64,000 nt of DNA from Halobacillus alkaliphilus (GTDB lineage Bacteria > Bacillota > Bacilli > Bacillales > Halobacillaceae): the NCBI RefSeq assembly GCF_900113125.1, contig NZ_FOOG01000015.1, forward strand, positions 1 to 64,000. The letters run 5' to 3'. Positions 26,427-34,594 of the stretch are shown here, one piece after another. A model generated the notes under the pieces. It did no database searches. It saw only the letters and a program-made list of their open reading frames with translations, and had not been told where the DNA came from. The position numbers and the translations under genes are program-made. Position 1 is the stretch's first letter; the number at the start of each line of letters is the position of its first letter.

Positions 26427-27215
26427 TTAGGGCTCCTTCCATGCAGCAAGCCTGGTTTGGATGTTTTTTATCTGGCCTTCAGCTGCTGCTTCCCCGGCGG
26501 CTACGATGTCTTCAATGTTCGTAAAAGCGCGGGAACTATATTTGGATACATCTGGACGAATCATAACATCAGCATCTGTTGATACTCCCATAGCATTCAC
26601 TAATTCATCCTGCATGATGTCTATACTTTGAGTAATAACATCATAAATGGTATTGATATTGGGATCGGCATCAAAATGAGCACAATCTACTGCGATTACT
26701 ATGTCAGCTCCCATCTGTTTAACAACAGAAACGGGAACACGGTCCATTACGCCTCCATCAATATATAAACGCTCATTGATTCGTTCCGGCACAAAAATCC
26801 CGGGAATGGCGATGCTAGCCCGGACTGCTTCACTGGCAGGACCATCTGTAAAAATCATCTTTTGCCCGGCATACAGATCTGTCGCAATAATCGCCATAGG
26901 TAGAGGGAAATCTTCTATGTTCTTTCCAAAAGTAAAAAGACGAATGTACTCTTTTATACGACGCCCCTGAATAAAGCCCATCTTCGGGACGGTGAAATCC
27001 AAATAATATTTCCGTTTAAACGTAAAAGCGAGTTTATACATATCCTCGATCTTTTGTCCAGCCGCAAAAAAAGAGCCTACTAAAGCTCCCATGCTGCTCC
27101 CTGCTATCATATCGATTGGAATTCCGTAACTTTTGAGAACCTTGAGAACGCCCAGATGAGAAAAACCACGTGCTCCTCCCGAACCTAGCGCCAAACCAAT
27201 CTTCGGACGTCCCAC
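26427..27215 (-). CDS. ylbK: Patatin-like phospholipase family protein YlbK
   Basis: A cytoplasmic patatin-fold hydrolase of 262 residues. The oxyanion-hole stretch LGSGGARGFSHLGVLK near residue 11, the nucleophile elbow GSSMGALVG near 39 and the catalytic aspartate in YIDGGVMDRVPV near 150 are all present, so a lipid hydrolase activity is plausible; the substrate is unknown. The start is GTG with GGGGG upstream. It lies five bases upstream of ylbL, indicating one transcription unit. Confidence 0.9.
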   Translation of the reverse strand: MGRPKIGLALGSGGARGFSHLGVLKVLKSYGIPIDMIAGSSMGALVGSFFAAGQKIEDMYKLAFTFKRKYYLDFTVPKMGFIQGRRIKEYIRLFTFGKNIEDFPLPMAIIATDLYAGQKMIFTDGPASEAVRASIAIPGIFVPERINERLYIDGGVMDRVPVSVVKQMGADIVIAVDCAHFDADPNINTIYDVITQSIDIMQDELVNAMGVSTDADVMIRPDVSKYSSRAFTNIEDIVAAGEAAAEGQIKNIQTRLAAWKEP

Positions 27216-27381
27216 CTGCTATTCCCCCTTCAAGACTTTGCTATATTTTATGGAATAAATCGTTATCTTATGAGCGTACATATGGAATATAGACTAGCTT
27301 TCCTGTTACATGTCCAAATATATCCTCATTCTACTATGGATGATATTAGAAGTACAGGAAACCGTGCGCGTTGAGGAGGCG

Positions 27382-28602
27382 TTGCTAATTTCCAAAATAA
27401 AGACTATGTGGCTGACCTGCTTAACACTTGGTTTTGCCGTATCATTAATTATATACCCTAAAGCTGCCTTGACCGCCAGTTTAAGGGGGCTGGATCTTTG
27501 GTGGGAGGTAGTCTTTCCATCTCTTCTACCATTCTTTATTACGGCCGAATTGCTTATTGGATTTGGTGTGGTTCATGGTCTGGGAGCCCTGAGCGAACGG
27601 TTTATGCGCCCTTTGTTCAATGTACCTGGATCCGGTGGATTTGTGTGGGTCATGGGGATGGCAAGTGGTTACCCTAGCGGAGCCAAATGGACAGCTGATC
27701 TTAGAAAGAAAGGCCAAATCTCTCAAATTGAAGCAGAACGCCTCATCTCTTTTACCAATGCATCCAGTCCGCTCTTTCTTTTTGGAGCTGTAGCTGTAGG
27801 TTTTTTTCATAATGCTTCTCTCGGAGTAATTCTTGCTATCGCTCATTATGGAGGCAACTTCATCGTAGGTATTGCTATGCGTTTCTACAAAAGAAAAGAA
27901 GAATCTCCCATTCGTGACCAAACCTATCCAACCTTCAGAGAAGCTTTCATGACCATGCATCAGTCTCGTTTAGATGATGGTAGATCGATAGGAAAATTAA
28001 TGGGTGATGCCGTGTCCCGATCCGTTGACACCCTTCTGATGGTCGGCGGGTTTATTATGTTATTTTCCGTGCTGACAGAGCTGCTGAAACGAACAGGTAT
28101 CCTGCCTGCCCTATCCCCTCTTTTCCATATGATCGGCCTTCCTGAAAGCTTTCCTATACCACTTATGGCGGGGATGCTGGAGATGACTACTGGAATCGGG
28201 GCGGTGACTCAAACGCATGAATCTTTATTAGCCCAGCTCATGCTTGTAAGTTTCATCCTGGGCTTTCACGGCTTCTCTATCCAGGCTCAGATTGCAAGCA
28301 TTATAGCAGAAACTGATATCCGCTTTAAGCCCTATGCCCTTTCCAGACTAACTCACGGAGCAATCGCGACCCTGATGATTGCTTTTCTATACATTTATGT
28401 TTATTCCCCATCGGAGAAAGCCGACAGTCTTCCGATATGGAACCCGACTGAACAGCTGACAATCCCGCTTTTGGAATTTTTTCACCATTACGGACCGCCG
28501 ATCACTATCGTCATGATTATGTTTACCATGTTTGTGAAATGGCAGTCCGATCGTAACAAACCAAATGAAGATGAAAATGACCACTACGAACATATTTCGT
28601 AG
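27382..28602 (+). CDS. ylbJ: Sporulation integral membrane protein YlbJ
   Basis: YlbJ belongs to a nucleoside-recognition (Gate-domain) membrane family required for normal spore formation in B. subtilis. About eight membrane segments are evident, with the motifs GLDLWWEVVFPSLLPFF, MGMASGYPSGAKW and FTNASSPLFLFGAVAVGFF. The start is uncertain: a strong GAGGAGG at 27373-27379 is only 2 bp before the in-frame TTG used here, but 8 bp before an in-frame ATT at 27388; the next ATG (27406) is too far. It is divergent from ylbK and convergent with coaD. Confidence 0.88.
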   Translation: MLISKIKTMWLTCLTLGFAVSLIIYPKAALTASLRGLDLWWEVVFPSLLPFFITAELLIGFGVVHGLGALSERFMRPLFNVPGSGGFVWVMGMASGYPSGAKWTADLRKKGQISQIEAERLISFTNASSPLFLFGAVAVGFFHNASLGVILAIAHYGGNFIVGIAMRFYKRKEESPIRDQTYPTFREAFMTMHQSRLDDGRSIGKLMGDAVSRSVDTLLMVGGFIMLFSVLTELLKRTGILPALSPLFHMIGLPESFPIPLMAGMLEMTTGIGAVTQTHESLLAQLMLVSFILGFHGFSIQAQIASIIAETDIRFKPYALSRLTHGAIATLMIAFLYIYVYSPSEKADSLPIWNPTEQLTIPLLEFFHHYGPPITIVMIMFTMFVKWQSDRNKPNEDENDHYEHIS

Positions 28603-28610
28603 TGGTCATT
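28576..28610. terminator. Dyad between ylbJ and coaD, probable bidirectional terminator
   Basis: AATGACCACTACGAA pairs perfectly with TTCGTAGTGGTCATT around a 5-nt loop. It spans the ylbJ stop codon and ends 3 bp before the coaD stop. T-tracts are weak on both sides, so termination efficiency is uncertain. Confidence 0.55.
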
Positions 28611-28612
28611 CG

Positions 28613-29104
<492 letters not shown>

Positions 29105-29653
29105 TCACTTGAATATTGTCACACCTATATTACTTCCATATACATCTGAATCCATCTGATTCAGTCGACCTACCGATGCAGGGATTTCTTCAGACGCATC
29201 GTGTTCACAAACAATAACTCCCTGCTCCGCCAACAATTCATAATCTAAAAGCGCTTCCATTAATTCTTTGTAGGAGAACTTTTTATAAGGAGGGTCAAGA
29301 AATATGTAATCGAACGATAACCCTCGTTTGCCAGCTGCTTTCATGGCACGTTTGGCATCTGTTTTGAACACTTCTGTACGGTCTGTTAAATCCAATGTAC
29401 GGATATTTTCATATATGGTTTGGATTGCTTTTTGCTGCTGATCTACAAATATACAGGACGACACACCTCTGCTCAACGCTTCAATGCCGAGGCCACCGCT
29501 TCCTGCAAAAAGATCTAAAGCTTTACCTCCATCAAAATAAGGACCAATCTTGTGGAAAACCGCTTCCTTTACTTTATCCGTGGTTGGTCGAGTTTGATGA
29601 GTCGGGACAGATTTTAACTGACGCCCTTTAAAGTCACCCGCAATTACTCGCAT
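29105..29653 (-). CDS. rsmD: 16S rRNA (guanine-966-N2)-methyltransferase RsmD
   Basis: RsmD methylates G966 of 16S rRNA. The protein begins MRVIAGDFKGRQL, a typical family start. It carries PTTDKVKEAVFHKIGPYF, the SAM-binding motif ALDLFAGSGGLGIEALSRG near residue 47, and the catalytic FLDPPYKKF near 117. ATG at 29653 has AGAGGTG eight bases upstream; the longer ORF to 29776 is spurious. Length is 182 residues. Corresponds to B. subtilis ylbH. Confidence 0.95.
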   Translation of the reverse strand: MRVIAGDFKGRQLKSVPTHQTRPTTDKVKEAVFHKIGPYFDGGKALDLFAGSGGLGIEALSRGVSSCIFVDQQQKAIQTIYENIRTLDLTDRTEVFKTDAKRAMKAAGKRGLSFDYIFLDPPYKKFSYKELMEALLDYELLAEQGVIVCEHDASEEIPASVGRLNQMDSDVYGSNIGVTIFK

Positions 29654-29744
29654 CGTTTGTACACCTCTTTTGTCATCATTCTCCATAATCCTACCACAAA
29701 ATGAAGGCTGCAGGAAATTGAAGGTTTTAATAAAGAATTCCATT

Positions 29745-29926
29745 TCCCGTGAATAAAAGGAAAAGTGAAAGTCCATACTAGAATTGAAGCAGATTACTGC
29801 TTCTGAAAACGGAGAAGGCTTACATCCCCATAAGTACTTCCTCCGGTTTCTCCTCTCCCTTTACTTTCTTGAATCTCAGGGTTCGAGGAAGAAGGGCTGT
29901 CTATGATGGACAGCCCTATTTTTTTT
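29745..29926 (+). ncRNA. Candidate C-rich small RNA
   Basis: The 436-bp gap between rsmD and the gene at 30090 has no credible ORF but ends in a strong plus-strand terminator with no gene before it. Upstream is a GAAGCAG-ATTA-CTGCTTC hairpin (29784-29801). It is followed by an open stretch containing ATCCCCA, CTTCCTCC and TTCTCCTCTCCC, which complement Shine-Dalgarno sequences as in C-rich regulatory sRNAs such as FsrA and RoxS/RsaE. The 5' end is a guess: a sigma-H-like GCAGGAAAT...AAAGAAT lies at 29710-29738. It could instead be a leader of the 30090 gene. Confidence 0.45.
29893..29926 (+). terminator. Orphan rho-independent terminator
   Basis: AGGGCTGTC pairs with GACAGCCCT around TATGATG and is followed by ATTTTTTTT. 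Only the plus strand has a T-tract, and no coding gene precedes it on that strand since ylbM/ylbJ. Confidence 0.85.
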
Positions 29927-30089
29927 GGCATTAAAGTCTCAGCCTGCTTATTACGCTTTCAAAAACTCTCCACCTTCACATAAAAGTTCCTTTGATTAAA
30001 TGAAAACAATCCATAATTGGAGTGTTCACAAGCCTGCTGATTTTTGCTAGTGTAGTCTTGAATGCGTTTAGGAAAGGAAGTAGACCGAT

Positions 30090-30479
30090 ATGATCCAGAA
30101 ATTCATCGAACTAGGCGAAGGTTATGCAGATATTTATGAACTAATTGAACTGGGTTCACTAATGCCAGACAGAATTCAGCATGCGATCGCTTTCTACAGC
30201 GAAGTAAATGGCAAACCTCTTGCGTCATTATCCCTGGTCATGAAGCCGGCCCGCGGAGATAAGTTTCAGCCGATATATATCTGCCGAGAAGGAATACCAA
30301 ACCCTCATGAGCAGCCGAATAAACGATTTGATTTGTTTAAAGAGATGGTTGAAAGTGCTGGAAAAGAGGTAGCTGAATTTACAATCAAACCGTCAAACTT
30401 GTTTCCGGAAACTGAATTGTTTTACCAGCATTTAATCGGTATTTTACGAATGAACAAATTTATAGCTCCGCTCTCATAA
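30090..30479 (+). CDS. Conserved hypothetical protein (YlbA-like)
   Basis: A 129-residue soluble protein with no catalytic motif that I can name. It opens with MIQKFIELGEGYADIYELIEL and has a conserved-looking PIYICREGIPNPHEQPNKRFDLF segment. I associate this type with YlbA-like small proteins of Bacillaceae, which databases sometimes label methylthioribose kinase without evidence; no kinase motif is seen. The RBS is AAAGGAAG, and a terminator follows at once, so it is monocistronic and convergent with ylbG. Confidence 0.6.
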   Translation: MIQKFIELGEGYADIYELIELGSLMPDRIQHAIAFYSEVNGKPLASLSLVMKPARGDKFQPIYICREGIPNPHEQPNKRFDLFKEMVESAGKEVAEFTIKPSNLFPETELFYQHLIGILRMNKFIAPLS

Positions 30480-30481
30480 TA

Positions 30482-30512
30482 GAAGAGGCCTCCCTGACGG
30501 AGACCTCTTTTT
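30482..30512 (+). terminator. Terminator between the 30090 gene and ylbG
   Basis: AGAGG(c)CTCC pairs with GGAG(a)CCTCT around CTGAC and is followed by TTTTTT on the plus strand. It is shared by two convergent genes. Confidence 0.85.
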
Positions 30513-30790
30513 TATATGCCCATTTTATAGTCATATTGCTTAGCTTTATCAGGTTTTGCATTTTCATAATCCGTCTCAATTTCAGGTTTATGTGAAGGAA
30601 TAACACGGGAAACAAATGGTAACCGCTCTAATTTTTCCATTTTGAATTCTAGATCTTCTTCATTCACGTATAGAACCGCATATTTTAACTTTTTAGAGGC
30701 ATGAATGAGATGACCATGTTTTTTTATCTGTCTGACATTTTTCATATGTTGAAAATATACAATAATACCTTGTCGTTTCGTTTTAATCAT
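30512..30790 (-). CDS. ylbG: DUF2129 family protein YlbG
   Basis: A 92-residue basic protein with the family-typical opening RQGIIVYFQHMKNVRQIKKHG and VLYVNEEDLEFKMEKLERLPFVSRV. The function is unknown; the family occurs in Bacilli next to ylbF. The ATG follows AGGGTG. It is convergent with the 30090 gene. Confidence 0.85.
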   Translation of the reverse strand: MIKTKRQGIIVYFQHMKNVRQIKKHGHLIHASKKLKYAVLYVNEEDLEFKMEKLERLPFVSRVIPSHKPEIETDYENAKPDKAKQYDYKMGI

Positions 30791-30890
30791 GACGACACCC
30801 TGCTTTACGTAGTATTTACCGTCAGTGTACCAAAAGATAAAGTGAACGGCAATTATTCTCTGATTATTCTTTCTAAAAGGAGTCCTTTTT

Positions 30891-31214
30891 ATGAAGACGG
30901 ACCACGAATGGGCATTTGAGCTTTTTTCACAAGATTTGCAGCAGTCTTCTGTTTTGAAGAGTGTGCAGTTTAAACAAATAACCGGGCTGCCTTTTGTGTA
31001 TCTCTGGCCGGATTGTACAGCTGACCAATCTGTAGTGGAAGATCAGCTTAAGAGATCCGCTGCGAAAGCAATGAAAGGAAAACGCCTGACCCTTGCGATG
31101 AGTTATGTACGCAAAAGTCAGGCGTTCTATGTGTACCGTGTGCGTTTTCTAGTGCCTCAACGGAAGATGTTCTGCTGCGGCAACTTCTGTGATGACTGCA
31201 TCCGATTTACTTAA
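30891..31214 (+). CDS. Uncharacterised cysteine-containing protein
   Basis: I do not recognise this 107-residue protein. It has a strong RBS (AAAGGAG) and lies, on the opposite strand, between ylbG and ylbF. The C-terminus carries a cysteine cluster, CCGNFCDDC (positions about 94-102), which could bind metal or form disulfides. The body contains QFKQITGLPFVYLWPDC and basic residues. No signal peptide or membrane segment is seen. It is convergent with ylbF, with only 2 bp between the stops, so there is no room for a terminator between them. Confidence 0.6.
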   Translation: MKTDHEWAFELFSQDLQQSSVLKSVQFKQITGLPFVYLWPDCTADQSVVEDQLKRSAAKAMKGKRLTLAMSYVRKSQAFYVYRVRFLVPQRKMFCCGNFCDDCIRFT

Positions 31215-31216
31215 GT

Positions 31217-31657
31217 TTAGGAGCACCCACAGCTTCCGCCGCTTCCGCATCCGCCACTGCAGCCGGAATCGGTAAGAGCCATTCCATTTTTAGGAACTTT
31301 TATTTGTTCACTTACACTAAAAGCCACGTTTTCGCTGATTTCATCCAACAGCTTTTGCACTTCCCGCTCCGCTTTTTTGAAATGAGCCACAGTTTCGTGC
31401 ATGTCCATTTCTCTCTTCACCGAACGGACCTTCTTCATAATATCATTATAATCTGGATGATAGCGCCCGAAACGCTGTACATCCTCATAGTGTTCTTTTA
31501 TATCAGCAAATCTCTTGATGAGCGCCTGGGCTTCACGATCATTCTCAAGAGCATACTTCGCTTCATTATAATGATGCATTGTATCTGAATTCATGACCAT
31601 ATGGCCAATCGTTTCTGAACTATCAAGCAGATCGACAATTTCCATTGTAGCTAGCAT
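31217..31657 (-). CDS. ylbF: RicF (YlbF), subunit of the Ric complex
   Basis: YlbF/RicF forms a complex with YmcA and YaaT that carries iron-sulfur clusters and promotes RNase Y-dependent mRNA maturation, competence, biofilm and sporulation in B. subtilis. The 146-residue helical protein shows LRNAKYAL-like (NEAKYALENDREAQALIKRF) and AHFKKAEREVQKLLDEIS segments. The C-terminal tail is extremely rich in glycine and cysteine (five Cys in about 15 residues), fitting cluster binding. ATG at 31657 has GGAGGTGG nine bases upstream; the upstream ORF extension is spurious. Confidence 0.9.
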   Translation of the reverse strand: MLATMEIVDLLDSSETIGHMVMNSDTMHHYNEAKYALENDREAQALIKRFADIKEHYEDVQRFGRYHPDYNDIMKKVRSVKREMDMHETVAHFKKAEREVQKLLDEISENVAFSVSEQIKVPKNGMALTDSGCSGGCGSGGSCGCS

Positions 31658-31835
31658 TTTAGATGTCCACCTCCACTTCCATCTTATCAAATAGGACAGC
31701 AGATTGAAATGAGTTTCATCATTCCCTGCTGTCCTATTTATTTTAATGGGTTTTTCTCGTAGTTCCAAGAAGCCTTATTATTAAGGGTCTGTTAAAGTTT
31801 TATTGTTTTTTTCTTAAGAGGCATATTACACAATA

Positions 31836-31998
31836 GGGCCGAATTGTTGAAGACACGATTTCGAGATGTGATTATGCTGAAGGTCCTCCGGGGGACGATT
31901 TCGCTTTCCGGCCCTGCACGACGCAGGGTCGTTCGACGTTGCCACAGGAGTCTTCATCTTCCCCCTCCGGACCTTGCCAAATCAGAAGCTCGAAACCA
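31836..31998 (-). repeat. Interspersed hairpin repeat, copy 5 (internally deleted)
   Basis: This copy reads in reverse of copy 1: GAAGACACGATTTCGAGAT, then GGTCCTCCGGGGGACGATTT, a half module at 31910-31945, and CACAGGAGTCTTCATC rejoining the core. The deletion joint falls in a shared CCACA(G), consistent with microhomology. It lies where ylbE lies in B. subtilis, between ylbF and ylbD; no ylbE is present. Confidence 0.8.
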
Positions 31999-32052
31999 TT
32001 AAAACATCAACTGCGTGATGAGGAATTAGATCATGTGGTTAATACCCTTATT

Positions 32053-32418
32053 TTAATAATAAGGGTATTCTAACTCTCTACGGTCTTTGTTGGAATCTTT
32101 CTTAGCTTTTGATAAAAATTGCTGAAATTGTCCTAATGCCACATTCAGTTCATCCATATGACGAGATACCTCTTCCCAGTCCAGGTCTTCCATTAATGCT
32201 CCTAACTGCTTAAACCAATCCTTCTTATTTGATGAAGTACTATTCTTCACCGCAGGCAGGGATTCCCAGAACGGATCCTCCGCCCCCAAAATCATCCACT
32301 TTTCATAATAGCTTTGAATCAGTTTATGATTTTTCCGGATTTGTTCCTTTACATGAGGATGATCATCCACAAATTCTTTAAAACGCTGGACATTCGGGTG
32401 CAATTCATTTGTACTCAT
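32053..32418 (-). CDS. ylbD: Spore coat-associated protein YlbD
   Basis: A 121-residue acidic and basic-mixed protein of the YlbD coat family. Visible are the N-terminal NELHPNVQRFKEFVDDHPHV and the central YYEKWMILGAEDPFWESL, both typical, followed by a helix with DWFKQLGALMEDLDWEEV. ATG at 32418 follows GAGGTG. In B. subtilis the gene is sporulation-controlled; that is knowledge of the family, not seen here. A 10-bp inverted repeat (AATACCCTTA/TAAGGGTATT) spans the stop codon but lacks a clear T-tract. Confidence 0.85.
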   Translation of the reverse strand: MSTNELHPNVQRFKEFVDDHPHVKEQIRKNHKLIQSYYEKWMILGAEDPFWESLPAVKNSTSSNKKDWFKQLGALMEDLDWEEVSRHMDELNVALGQFQQFLSKAKKDSNKDRRELEYPYY

Positions 32419-32515
32419 AAGTTCACACCTCACTGTTAGATCTACTCTATAGCCTATGCACCTAAAAGAAGGACGTTCTTACCCACTGAAGGAAAATTAC
32501 AAAAAGCAGCAATTT

Positions 32516-32731
32516 CTAGGTTAATATTTCAAACCCATTTATTTTAAACCTTCCATCGTCTCTCGTGAATGTGAACCGATATGTTTCTTGTAAAATATCT
32601 GTTCCAAAGGAGCGTTTGATTTCCATAGTTAAGTGATATCTATAGTAGTCCCGAGTGACTTCAACCGTATGTATGTCGACTAATTCTCCTTTTGGATATT
32701 GTTCAGATTGTAAAGTGGCAAAGGCCATCAT
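32516..32731 (-). pseudogene. C-terminal part of a membrane protein split by an in-frame stop
   Basis: These 71 codons are in the same frame as the upstream ORF at 32732, separated only by a TAA that is immediately followed by ATG. No Shine-Dalgarno sequence precedes this ATG. The peptide looks like a beta-rich domain (HTVEVTRDYYRYHLTMEI, ETYRFTFTRDDGRFKINGFEIL) that would naturally follow the cytoplasmic or external helix of the upstream ORF. It may be a nonsense-interrupted gene, a reinitiation pair or a readthrough product. Family not recognised. Confidence 0.5.
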
Positions 32732-33121
32732 TTACGTCATCATTGCTTGAATCTTTTGTTCGCGTTCCTTATCCGACTGCATTTCTTCGTTAAGCAGAAA
32801 ATAAGATGCTGCCTGCTTCACACCCATTTTTTCTAAGTGATCAGAGGAATAATAATAAGGAGAATAAAGCTGGTAACTGAAAAATAAGAGGACGGCACCA
32901 GATAGAAGAGTCTTTACAATAAAAGAGTACCTAAAAGAATGCAGCCATTTACTCAATTGGACTGTAATCCAAAGACCAGCCGTCACCACACTAATAGAAG
33001 CAAATAAAAGGAGTGCCTGATTGACGTCTGAAAATGTAAAATTATTAACGTTCATCACGAATATGTAAAATAAAAACAACGAGATCAACGCAATAAACAT
33101 ATCATCTGCAAACTTGCGCAT
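32732..33121 (-). CDS. Uncharacterised membrane protein, N-terminal part of an interrupted gene
   Basis: About 130 residues from a probable ATG at 33121 (GGGGG RBS with long spacing; start uncertain). Three hydrophobic segments are seen (FIALISLFLFYIFVMNV, ALLLFASISVVTAGLWITV and TLLSGAVLLFFSYQLY), then a hydrophilic helix ending EREQKIQAMMT before TAA. The helix appears to continue in frame past the stop (MMAFATLQSEQYPKGELVDI), so the two ORFs together read like one protein of about 200 residues. It replaces ylbC in the B. subtilis order but is not a CAP-domain YlbC. Confidence 0.55.
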   Translation of the reverse strand: MRKFADDMFIALISLFLFYIFVMNVNNFTFSDVNQALLLFASISVVTAGLWITVQLSKWLHSFRYSFIVKTLLSGAVLLFFSYQLYSPYYYSSDHLEKMGVKQAASYFLLNEEMQSDKEREQKIQAMMT

Positions 33122-33291
33122 AGAATTTAAACCATCCCCCTTTCCTAAAGCTATTCCTGAGTTTCCATCAATCGTTCTTTGATGAGCTAAGCTTATCATA
33201 GGTTTTAGTCTGCTTCATACACAAATTCCCTCGTAACTTCATTTGAAAAGTTCATAACCTGAAAAGCAGCTTTCGCTTGCTTTTACAAATA

Positions 33292-33318
33292 AAAGACCTG
33301 CTGAGAACAGCAGGTCTT
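33292..33318 (-). terminator. Terminator of ylbB
   Basis: AAGACCTGCTG pairs with CAGCAGGTCTT around AGAA and is followed by TTATTTG on the minus strand. It lies 14 bp after the ylbB stop. Confidence 0.8.
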
Positions 33319-33331
33319 CGTATTGAATCAA

Positions 33332-33760
33332 TTAATGAAGTTCAGGGCGTTCAGAAATGTCTTGAAGAGCTACGCCAGCCGCATGGTCTGACATATCTTC
33401 TACAGATAAATCACCAAGAGAGATAATCCCTGATAATTTTCCATTTTCCACGACGGGAAGTCTGCGGATTTGATGCTCGGCCATAATTTTACTCGCTTCT
33501 TCAAGCGAAGTCTCTGGACTACAGTTGTATAAGCGATCGCTCATAACCTGTTGGATTGGAGTAGTTTCCGGTTTCTTATCGGCATAACCACGAATAACTA
33601 AGTCACGGTCGGTTACCATACCCATCAACTGCCCCTGATTATCACATACAGGAACAGCCCCTACATTTTTTTGCTTCATAATTTGAGCAGCTGAACTAAG
33701 CGTATCATCCGTACGGCATACAGAAACATCACTAGTCATAATGTCTTTCACTGTTTTCAT
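33332..33760 (-). CDS. ylbB: CBS-domain protein YlbB
   Basis: A 142-residue protein consisting almost entirely of a tandem CBS pair (Bateman module). The first repeat opens with VKDIMTSDVSVCRTDDTL and contains MGMVTDRDLVIRG; the second opens IQQVMSDRLYNCSPETSL and contains LSGIISLGDLSVEDMS. Such stand-alone pairs bind adenine nucleotides, but a partner is unknown. It is the end of the recognisable ylb block. Confidence 0.88.
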   Translation of the reverse strand: MKTVKDIMTSDVSVCRTDDTLSSAAQIMKQKNVGAVPVCDNQGQLMGMVTDRDLVIRGYADKKPETTPIQQVMSDRLYNCSPETSLEEASKIMAEHQIRRLPVVENGKLSGIISLGDLSVEDMSDHAAGVALQDISERPELH

Positions 33761-33970
33761 AGGAAATCCTCCTTAAAGTAATTCAATATCAGTGCTTAGT
33801 GTTCCCATTTGAACGAAATTATTACATGCAACCATCATCCTTTTGTAGTATAATTAAATAGATAACGTCTATAATGCTGAATGAAGGCGGATAAGTAATC
33901 ACAGAAATTGCAAGTTCAGCTTTTTCGTACTAAAATTAATGAAATACATACTATTTGCGAGGTGGAAGAG

Positions 33971-34450
33971 ATGAAACTAGAAAGCACAGGTTTAGATGGA
34001 CTGGTTGTAGATTTCAGACCCTTAACGGAACTAATGGAAAGTAACGGTTTCATTCTAGGTGGATCCTGGGATTACGAACGTGTGACTTACGACTATAAAT
34101 TGGATGCCCCAGAGAAAAACGTGACTTATTACGTACGCGTACAGGGTTTCGCTATTGAAGGAGATGTCGACCGCGGCGATGCGGTTATCCGATTGATGGA
34201 CCCTCTACTTGGACGTCATTACTACCCACACGGTGTGGAATACGGTGAACAGGAAGGTTTTTCTGAAGGTATTATTGAAAAAGCAAGAAATTTAATTAAG
34301 AAAATTCAGGAACCTGCGAATAAGTACCACAATCAGGTACCTGAGCATGTTGTTCTTGAAAAACTAACCAAATGGGCGGAAGAAAACCAGAATCAGGAAG
34401 TTCTTGAAAAAGTTAAAGAGCTTTCCAACAACCCGGAACAACGTAAATAA
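33971..34450 (+). CDS. yugN: YugN-like family protein
   Basis: A 159-residue protein of the YugN-like family, known mainly from Bacilli and of unknown function. The conserved GGSWDYERVTYDYKLD, YYVRVQGFAIEGDVDRGDAVIRL and GRHYYPHGVEYGE segments are all present, with a charged helical C-terminus. The ATG at 33971 is chosen because GAGGTGG lies 6 bp upstream. It is followed by a strong terminator. In B. subtilis yugN lies elsewhere, so synteny with the ylb region ends here. Confidence 0.82.
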   Translation: MKLESTGLDGLVVDFRPLTELMESNGFILGGSWDYERVTYDYKLDAPEKNVTYYVRVQGFAIEGDVDRGDAVIRLMDPLLGRHYYPHGVEYGEQEGFSEGIIEKARNLIKKIQEPANKYHNQVPEHVVLEKLTKWAEENQNQEVLEKVKELSNNPEQRK

Positions 34451-34500
34451 ACGACTTTCTATGATTGTCGCCCATCCGATGTTCGGAATGTTCCAATGGA

Positions 34501-34541
34501 GTCGCACATCATTACTTAAATGATGAGCGGCTTTTTTTAAA
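34501..34541 (+). terminator. Terminator of yugN
   Basis: GTCGC(a)CATCATT pairs with AATGATG(a)GCGGC around ACTTA, followed by seven T. It is 50 bp after the yugN stop. Confidence 0.8.
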
Positions 34542-34594
34542 AATGCCTTCCATATTTGTCGAGTTGGTTTAGGGAAAGGAGATCCATACATAAA

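Noticed and set aside
25400-26449. Longer YlbL start at 26449 overlapping ylbK
   Set aside because: The ATG at 26422 has a good RBS and removes the overlap; the extra nine residues look like translated RBS and ylbK coding sequence.
33262-33283. AAAAGCA...TGCTTTT hairpin upstream of the ylbB terminator
   Set aside because: The stem is short and no gene ends there on the plus strand; the better hairpin at 33292-33318 already accounts for ylbB termination.
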